The notes under the pieces were generated by a model, which was given only the letters and a program-made list of their open reading frames with translations, was not told the origin of the DNA and did not search any database. This document shows positions 6,994-11,047 of a stretch of 11,047 bases of DNA, piece by piece. Within the stretch, counting starts at the first letter, position 1, and each line of letters opens with the position of its first letter. Origin of the DNA: Phycisphaerae bacterium (GTDB taxonomy: Bacteria > Planctomycetota > Phycisphaerae > Sedimentisphaerales > Anaerohalosphaeraceae); assembly GCA_003567095.1 (NCBI GenBank), contig PXAQ01000160.1, positions 1 to 11,047 on the forward strand, given 5' to 3'. The position numbers were made by a program, and so were the translations under genes.

Positions 6994-6999
6994 TTTTGT

Positions 7000-7971
7000 A
7001 TGGACAATAGTCAACAGCCGGAGTTGTCCCTGGTCATTCCGGTCTTTAACGAAGCGGACAATTTGCCCGCTTTGCACAACGAGATCATCCAGACCCTTGA
7101 GGCCAGGGACTATGAGATTCTGTACATTGATGACGGCAGCACCGACGGGAGTTTTGCAATTTTAAACGAAATTCAGGCAACCTGTGCGCGCGTGCGGCTG
7201 ATTCGATTGCGGCGTAACTTCGGTCAGACCGCGGCCCTCAGCGCCGGTTTTCGGTATGCCCGCGGCAAAATCATCGTTCCGCTGGACGCCGACGGCCAGA
7301 ACGACCCGGCCGACATCCCCCGTTTGATTGAAAAACTCGAGCAAGGCTATGATATCGTCAGCGGCTGGCGCAAAGACCGAAAGGACAATCCCCTCACGCG
7401 GACGCTGCCGTCGCGCATCGCCAACTGGCTTATCGGACGCATAACCGGCGTTCGCCTGCACGATTATGGCTGCACACTGAAGGCCTATCGCGCCGAGTCG
7501 CTCAAGTCTATCCGTCTTTATGGCGAGATGCATCGGTTTATCCCGGCTCTGGCCCGCTGGGGCGGCGAAAAGGTTACCGAGATGGTCGTTAATCATCGCC
7601 CGCGCACCGCCGGCAATACCAAATACGGCCTGAACCGTACCTTCAAAGTCATTTTAGATTTGATGACGATTAAATTCCTGGCCTCTTTTTCCACCAAACC
7701 GATCTATATCTTTGGCGGGTTGGGCGGGCTGTGCTTTTTAGGATCAGTTGTGTCGGGATTGACGGTCATCTTAATGAAGGTCGTGCAAAATCTGTCAATG
7801 AACCGAAACCCCCTGCTGATCATCTCCATGATGTTGATGACAGCCGCCATCCAGTTTGTGCTGATGGGGCTGCTGGCGGAAATTCTCGTGCGGACCTATC
7901 ACGAATCGCAGGATCGCCCGATCTATATGATCGACAAAATAATCGAACCGACCGAAACCCCCAATGCGTAA
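7000..7971 (+). CDS. GT2 glycosyltransferase, polyprenyl-phosphate sugar synthase type (GtrB/ArnC/DPMS-like)
   Basis: 323 residues. The GT-A fold starts with 'LSLVIPVFNEADNLPAL' (9-25), followed by 'EILYIDDGSTDGS' (39-51), 'RNFGQTAALSAGFRYARG' (72-89) and the metal/nucleotide-sugar motif DADGQ (96-100, DXD). The acceptor-side motif 'DYGCTLKAYRAE' (155-166) is characteristic of the DPMS/GtrB/ArnC branch. Two membrane helices follow (about 235-259 and 272-297), then a short cytoplasmic tail with the family-like 'RTYHESQDRPIY'. Such enzymes transfer a sugar from a nucleotide donor to undecaprenyl phosphate on the cytoplasmic face. The sugar cannot be read from the sequence. It opens the operon and its end overlaps the following GT-C gene by 8 bases. 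That suggests it makes the lipid-linked donor the GT-C enzyme uses. No missing motif or frameshift was seen. Confidence 0.92.
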   Translation: MDNSQQPELSLVIPVFNEADNLPALHNEIIQTLEARDYEILYIDDGSTDGSFAILNEIQATCARVRLIRLRRNFGQTAALSAGFRYARGKIIVPLDADGQNDPADIPRLIEKLEQGYDIVSGWRKDRKDNPLTRTLPSRIANWLIGRITGVRLHDYGCTLKAYRAESLKSIRLYGEMHRFIPALARWGGEKVTEMVVNHRPRTAGNTKYGLNRTFKVILDLMTIKFLASFSTKPIYIFGGLGGLCFLGSVVSGLTVILMKVVQNLSMNRNPLLIISMMLMTAAIQFVLMGLLAEILVRTYHESQDRPIYMIDKIIEPTETPNA

Positions 7972-10114
7972 GCATGATATGGCACGTCGCAGAAAACCTG
8001 TAAAAACACACAAAATCTCGTCGCCACAACACAAACCGTCCGTGCCGGTCGGCCTGCTGGTCGCGGTGGCCCTGACGCTGATGCTCGGCGGGGTCCCCTT
8101 TGCGCTGGGCAAGTATATCGAACTGAACAGCCCCGACCCGTTTGACGGCGGCGCGTACGTCTATTCGGCCCGGCATCTGCTCGACGGGGCGCGTCTGTGG
8201 GTCGATGAGCACTCCTCGGCACAGCCGGGCACCTTGCTGATGAATGTCCTGGGCGTCAAGCTGTTCGGCTTCAGCGATCTCGGGCCGAATGTGATGCAGA
8301 TGCTGCTGCAGATCGGCGGCCTTGGGATGCTGTTTTACACGGCCCGGCGTCTGTTCGGCAACAGCGCCGCGGTCGTCTCGACGTCGCTGGCGGCGATTAT
8401 GCTCTCGGCGCCGGTCATCGCCAAATTCGGCAACGTCAAAGAACAGTTTATGATCCCCTTTATGATCGTCGCCGCGTGCGCATTTGCTCTGCACGAAACC
8501 GGCGGGCGCAAACACTGGGCCGTCATCTCTGGCGCCACGGCCATTATCCCGTTTTACTTCAAGGCCACCGGCCTGTCAATTGTGGTCGCGATGGGCGTAT
8601 ACTTGGCCGTCAAGCTGATCGTCAGGCGGCGGCAGTGGAAATCCGTCTTTATGACCATAGCCTTGTGGATCGCCGGCGCCGCGGCAGGGCTGTGTTTCCC
8701 GGCTGTACTCTACATCTGGCAGGACGGCATGGACCGTTTCCTGCGCACGTTTCCGGTCATTTTGGTCGAGGCCTTGATCCTCTTTTCGGCACTGGCGTTT
8801 GCGGCATTTGCCCTGTATCATCATGTCCCCTGGCGGACCATCGCCCGGTCCATCCGCTCGGTGAACCGTCGTCTGTGGATCGGCGGCGCCGCGGCGGTTG
8901 TTGTGATGCTGATCGTAGCGATTGTGATGATCAGTACGGCTGAAGGCGTTGACCTGTCGCATGACATCCCCGCCTACCTGCGGTCTGTACCGTTCGTTCA
9001 GCTGCCGCGGCAAGCTGCTCTTTTTTTGCGTTCTAACGTTTTAAATCTTTTGGAGACCTCCGGCATTTTAGAGCAAGGCGGCTACGTGGGACTTAGTCGC
9101 CAAGCGAGGTCGTTGTCCGATCAGGCCCCACAGGTGCTGCGATACTATCACGCCGTCGGAGCGGCGATCTATCCGGCGCTGGCAACGGTGCTGCTTGCCG
9201 CAGGCGTCGGTCTTTGGCATCGGGTCAAAAAGCAACCGCTGCAAAGTCCCCTGCACGCGGTCGCCGCCCTGCTGGCTGTATGGTGGCTCGTCGATATGAT
9301 CTTCGTCTGGATCAGCCCGCATTCCTATGAGCAGTATTATCTGCCGCCGATCGCCTCCGGAGCCATGCTGACGGCCTATGCGGTGTGGCTGTGGCACACA
9401 TGGCTGGCACACAGTGAAAATAAAGTGCCCCCCGCCGCTGCGGCAGGTGCAGCCGGTCTTTTTGTGTTGATCGTGATCTATCCGGTCTTTGCCGGTTTTC
9501 CCAAAAGCCCCGACACCGGAGTGGCCTATGAAGACCCCCAAACGGGCCGGCCCCAGCGGCGCCGCGGCTTTGCTCAGAGCCTTGAAACCGTTAACAGAAC
9601 CCAGAAGGCCTCCTGGCAGGCTGTCGGCGACTATATCCGCAACAACAGCGACCCCGGTGACACGCTGTATGTCTGGGGCTGGTTTCCCGGCATCTATGTC
9701 CAGGCCCAGCGCATGGCGCCGGTGCCGCGGGCCTATGAGGCCCAAATGCATGTCACCCCGCCGAACCGGTTGGCCAGCCAGATTGAAGCACTCATCAGCC
9801 AATTTGAAGACAATCCGCCGCGCTATATTGTCGACAGTCGCAAGCGGCACTTTCCCTTTGACCGTCCCCCGTTTGATTTGTGGCCGATTGTGCCGGCCAA
9901 TATGTTCGGCAATGACCGGCCGCGACTGCTGAGCCGCAACCCGCAGGAAATCGAGGCCTACGAACGCACCTGGAGCGGGATGCTGCAGCAGCAATTTGAC
10001 ATGGACGAAGCTCGGCGATTCGATGCAATGAAGCCCTTCCGCGATTTTGTGATGACCCGCTATCGCCTCGTGCGGCAGTTCGGAAATCATATGCTGTTTG
10101 AACACACCCATTAA
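7964..10114 (+). CDS. Polytopic GT-C glycosyltransferase (PMT/ArnT-like, GT39-type)
   Basis: 716 residues with about 12-13 hydrophobic helices between residues 27 and 511, then a soluble C-terminal domain (512-716). A basic cytoplasmic N-terminus (RRRKPVK) precedes the first helix. The first outer loop, 'DPFDGGAYVYSARHLLDG' (58-75), fits the PMT_2-type loop with its catalytic acid and 'D-a-Y---A--l--G' pattern. The stretch 'QPGTLLMNVLGVKLFGFSD' (87-105) fits the following 'kpPl---l-a----lfG-s' segment. Such enzymes take a sugar from a polyprenyl-phosphate donor on the outer side of the cytoplasmic membrane and pass it to protein, lipid A or glycan; the acceptor here is unknown. The start is uncertain: ATG 7964 overlaps the GT2 stop by 8 bases, and ATG 7979 (five codons shorter) is equally possible, neither with a clear ribosome site. 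Overlap implies co-translation with the GT2 enzyme. Confidence 0.85.
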   Translation: MRKHDMARRRKPVKTHKISSPQHKPSVPVGLLVAVALTLMLGGVPFALGKYIELNSPDPFDGGAYVYSARHLLDGARLWVDEHSSAQPGTLLMNVLGVKLFGFSDLGPNVMQMLLQIGGLGMLFYTARRLFGNSAAVVSTSLAAIMLSAPVIAKFGNVKEQFMIPFMIVAACAFALHETGGRKHWAVISGATAIIPFYFKATGLSIVVAMGVYLAVKLIVRRRQWKSVFMTIALWIAGAAAGLCFPAVLYIWQDGMDRFLRTFPVILVEALILFSALAFAAFALYHHVPWRTIARSIRSVNRRLWIGGAAAVVVMLIVAIVMISTAEGVDLSHDIPAYLRSVPFVQLPRQAALFLRSNVLNLLETSGILEQGGYVGLSRQARSLSDQAPQVLRYYHAVGAAIYPALATVLLAAGVGLWHRVKKQPLQSPLHAVAALLAVWWLVDMIFVWISPHSYEQYYLPPIASGAMLTAYAVWLWHTWLAHSENKVPPAAAAGAAGLFVLIVIYPVFAGFPKSPDTGVAYEDPQTGRPQRRRGFAQSLETVNRTQKASWQAVGDYIRNNSDPGDTLYVWGWFPGIYVQAQRMAPVPRAYEAQMHVTPPNRLASQIEALISQFEDNPPRYIVDSRKRHFPFDRPPFDLWPIVPANMFGNDRPRLLSRNPQEIEAYERTWSGMLQQQFDMDEARRFDAMKPFRDFVMTRYRLVRQFGNHMLFEHTH

Positions 10115-10132
10115 GCGCCTGGACGTTAGACA

Positions 10133-10858
10133 ATGGAATCCGCCGAGCTTCAAACCAAAGCACGCTATGAACAACGCTGGCAAAAGGCCATTGCCAAGGG
10201 AACCGAGCAGGCCGGCAATCTTGAATTGAACCTTGCCTTCCTCGACCAGACCGGACTGCTGAGGCCGAACAAGACAATACTCGAGCTGGGTTGCGGCATG
10301 GGACAGTTGACCGCTGCGCTGCACCAAAAAGGGCTGAATATTACCGGCAGCGATATCTCCCAAACCGCTATAGACTTTGCCGCCGGCAAATATCCCGACA
10401 TCCGGTGGCGTGTCTTGGGAGCCGAGCGGTTGCCCTTTGAGGACGAATGTTTCGACCTTGTGCTCAGTTTTGATGTGCTTGAGCATCTCCACGACGTAGA
10501 CTGCCATCTGCAAGACGTCCGCCGCATCCTCAAGCCGGACGGCTGCTACCTGCTTCAAACTCCGAACAAGTTGAGCAACATCATTTTCGAGACGCTGAAA
10601 CATCGGTCGCTGTATTGGCGCACGTTCCATCCGTCACTGCAGTCTTACCGCCACCTGCGGCGTCGGCTGCGTGGGCATGGATTTTTTCCGCAGTTTGTAA
10701 AAATGAATACGATGAACGCCTACACCCTGAAAAAACTAAAAACAATCGGCCTGCCGCAGGCGGCCGTGCGGTGGATCGATTTTCGCCGTCTTCCCTTGCG
10801 GATGCAGACCAACTTCTATGTCATCGCTGAAAGAGCGCCCAGGGTGCCGGATCGATGA
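10133..10858 (+). CDS. Class I SAM-dependent methyltransferase (Methyltransf_11/23-like)
   Basis: 241 residues. SAM-binding motif I is 'ILELGCGMGQLTAAL' (49-63). It is followed by the acidic strand 'ITGSDISQTAIDFA' (70-83), where Asp74 should contact the SAM ribose. Then come 'AERLPFEDECFDLVLSFDVLEHLHD' (97-121, given here as the motif II/III region) and 'RRILKPDGCYLLQTPN' (130-145). The C-terminal third (150-241) is basic and not recognised; it probably holds the acceptor site. The context between glycosyltransferases suggests methylation of a sugar or glycan terminus, as in O-antigen or exopolysaccharide clusters, but small molecules such as quinones cannot be excluded from sequence alone. 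It starts 18 bases after the GT-C stop with only a weak GGA upstream. Its TGA overlaps the next ATG (ATGA), so it belongs to the same operon. Confidence 0.88.
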   Translation: MESAELQTKARYEQRWQKAIAKGTEQAGNLELNLAFLDQTGLLRPNKTILELGCGMGQLTAALHQKGLNITGSDISQTAIDFAAGKYPDIRWRVLGAERLPFEDECFDLVLSFDVLEHLHDVDCHLQDVRRILKPDGCYLLQTPNKLSNIIFETLKHRSLYWRTFHPSLQSYRHLRRRLRGHGFFPQFVKMNTMNAYTLKKLKTIGLPQAAVRWIDFRRLPLRMQTNFYVIAERAPRVPDR

Positions 10859-11047
10859 AAATTTTGATGCTCAATTATGAATATCCCCCGCTCGGCGGCG
10901 GTGCGGCCCAAGCCCATCAGCAACTGATCAGGCACTACGCCAACCATGAGCATCTTCAGGTCGATGTGTTGACCGCCTCGGACACACCGGCGGATCGTCT
11001 GGAAACACCGGCGGCCAATATTCGTCTGCATCGTATCGGCCTTAACA
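10855..11047 (+). CDS. GT4-type glycosyltransferase, N-terminal fragment (runs off right edge)
   Basis: The first 64 residues are visible. They begin 'MKILMLNYEYPPLGGGAAQ', the Rossmann strand and Gly-rich loop typical of group 1/GT4 (GT-B fold) glycosyltransferases, followed by a helix 'AHQQLIRHYANH' and a strand 'LQVDVLTASD'. The nucleotide-sugar-binding C-terminal domain with its E-x7-E motif lies beyond the window, so donor and acceptor are unknown. The ATG overlaps the methyltransferase TGA as ATGA, a classic sign of translational coupling, and fixes the start despite the absence of a Shine-Dalgarno site. Confidence 0.85.
   Translation, partial: MKILMLNYEYPPLGGGAAQAHQQLIRHYANHEHLQVDVLTASDTPADRLETPAANIRLHRIGLN

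Larger units (their letters stand above)
6786..6999. promoter_or_regulatory. Divergent intergenic region between the secretion and glycan operons
   Basis: 214 bp separate the two divergently read operons. It is AT-rich, with T-tracts on the minus strand just before the lipoprotein gene. The plus-strand promoter is clear (6908-6936). For the minus strand the best candidate is weak: TTGCCG, 16 bases, TAAACT, reading down from about 6880 to 6853. No strong inverted repeat suggesting an operator was found. Confidence 0.6.

Noticed and set aside
6694..7077. Minus-strand frame covering the divergent intergenic region
   Set aside because: It overlaps the starts of two solid genes and their ribosome sites and promoter, and its product is not recognisable.
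9001..9060. AT-rich pocket with a run of seven T in the GT-C gene as a frameshift or insertion scar
   Set aside because: The reading frame stays open and the hydrophobic pattern continues on both sides; only local composition changes.
9068..10630. 520-residue open minus-strand frame opposite the GT-C and methyltransferase genes
   Set aside because: It spans two well-supported genes on the other strand and shows no recognisable domain; a chance frame in GC-rich DNA.

Overview
The window looks like a chromosomal segment of a Gram-negative-type (diderm) bacterium, most likely a planctomycete, perhaps from the Phycisphaerae/Sedimentisphaerales side. Three things point there: an unusually long secretin, a DUF1573 lipoprotein of a kind common in Planctomycetota, and frequent weak or absent Shine-Dalgarno sites. 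This placement is an inference from gene style, not a measured phylogeny. Composition is patchy. Most of the window appears GC-rich (about 62% by hand count over 1501-1920), but some stretches fall to about 46-48%.

The left part (about 1-6785) reads on the minus strand and holds the start of a type II secretion (T2SS) operon in the classical C-D-E order. In transcription order it has a DUF1573 lipoprotein (6785-5664), a GspC-like inner-membrane coupling protein (5533-4475), a giant GspD-like secretin of about 1295 residues (4420-533), and the N-terminal 127 residues of a GspE-like assembly ATPase that runs off the left edge (383-1). A cluster of four small perfect hairpins, resembling a REP-type intergenic element, fills the gap between the secretin and the ATPase gene. 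The secretin would form the outer-membrane gate, the GspC-like protein would link it to the inner-membrane platform, and the ATPase would drive pseudopilus assembly. The other platform and pseudopilin genes are presumably beyond the left edge.

A 214-bp divergent intergenic region (6786-6999) carries a good sigma-70-type promoter for the right-hand operon. The right part (7000-11047) reads on the plus strand and is a compact glycan operon: a GT2 polyprenyl-phosphate glycosyltransferase with two C-terminal membrane helices, an overlapping polytopic GT-C (PMT/ArnT-like) glycosyltransferase, a class I SAM methyltransferase, and the start of a GT4 glycosyltransferase coupled to it by an ATGA overlap. 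The likely logic is that the GT2 enzyme makes a lipid-linked sugar, the GT-C enzyme transfers that sugar outside the cytoplasmic membrane, and the methyltransferase and GT4 enzyme modify or extend a surface glycan.

No tRNA, rRNA, CRISPR array, transposase or phage gene was seen, and no stretch longer than 300 bases lacks a gene. The most unusual content is the secretin itself, with extra N-type domains, low-complexity loops inserted at equivalent positions, a long acidic linker, and an abrupt base-composition change near the start of its conserved pore domain. I found no clear evidence of a wholly new system.
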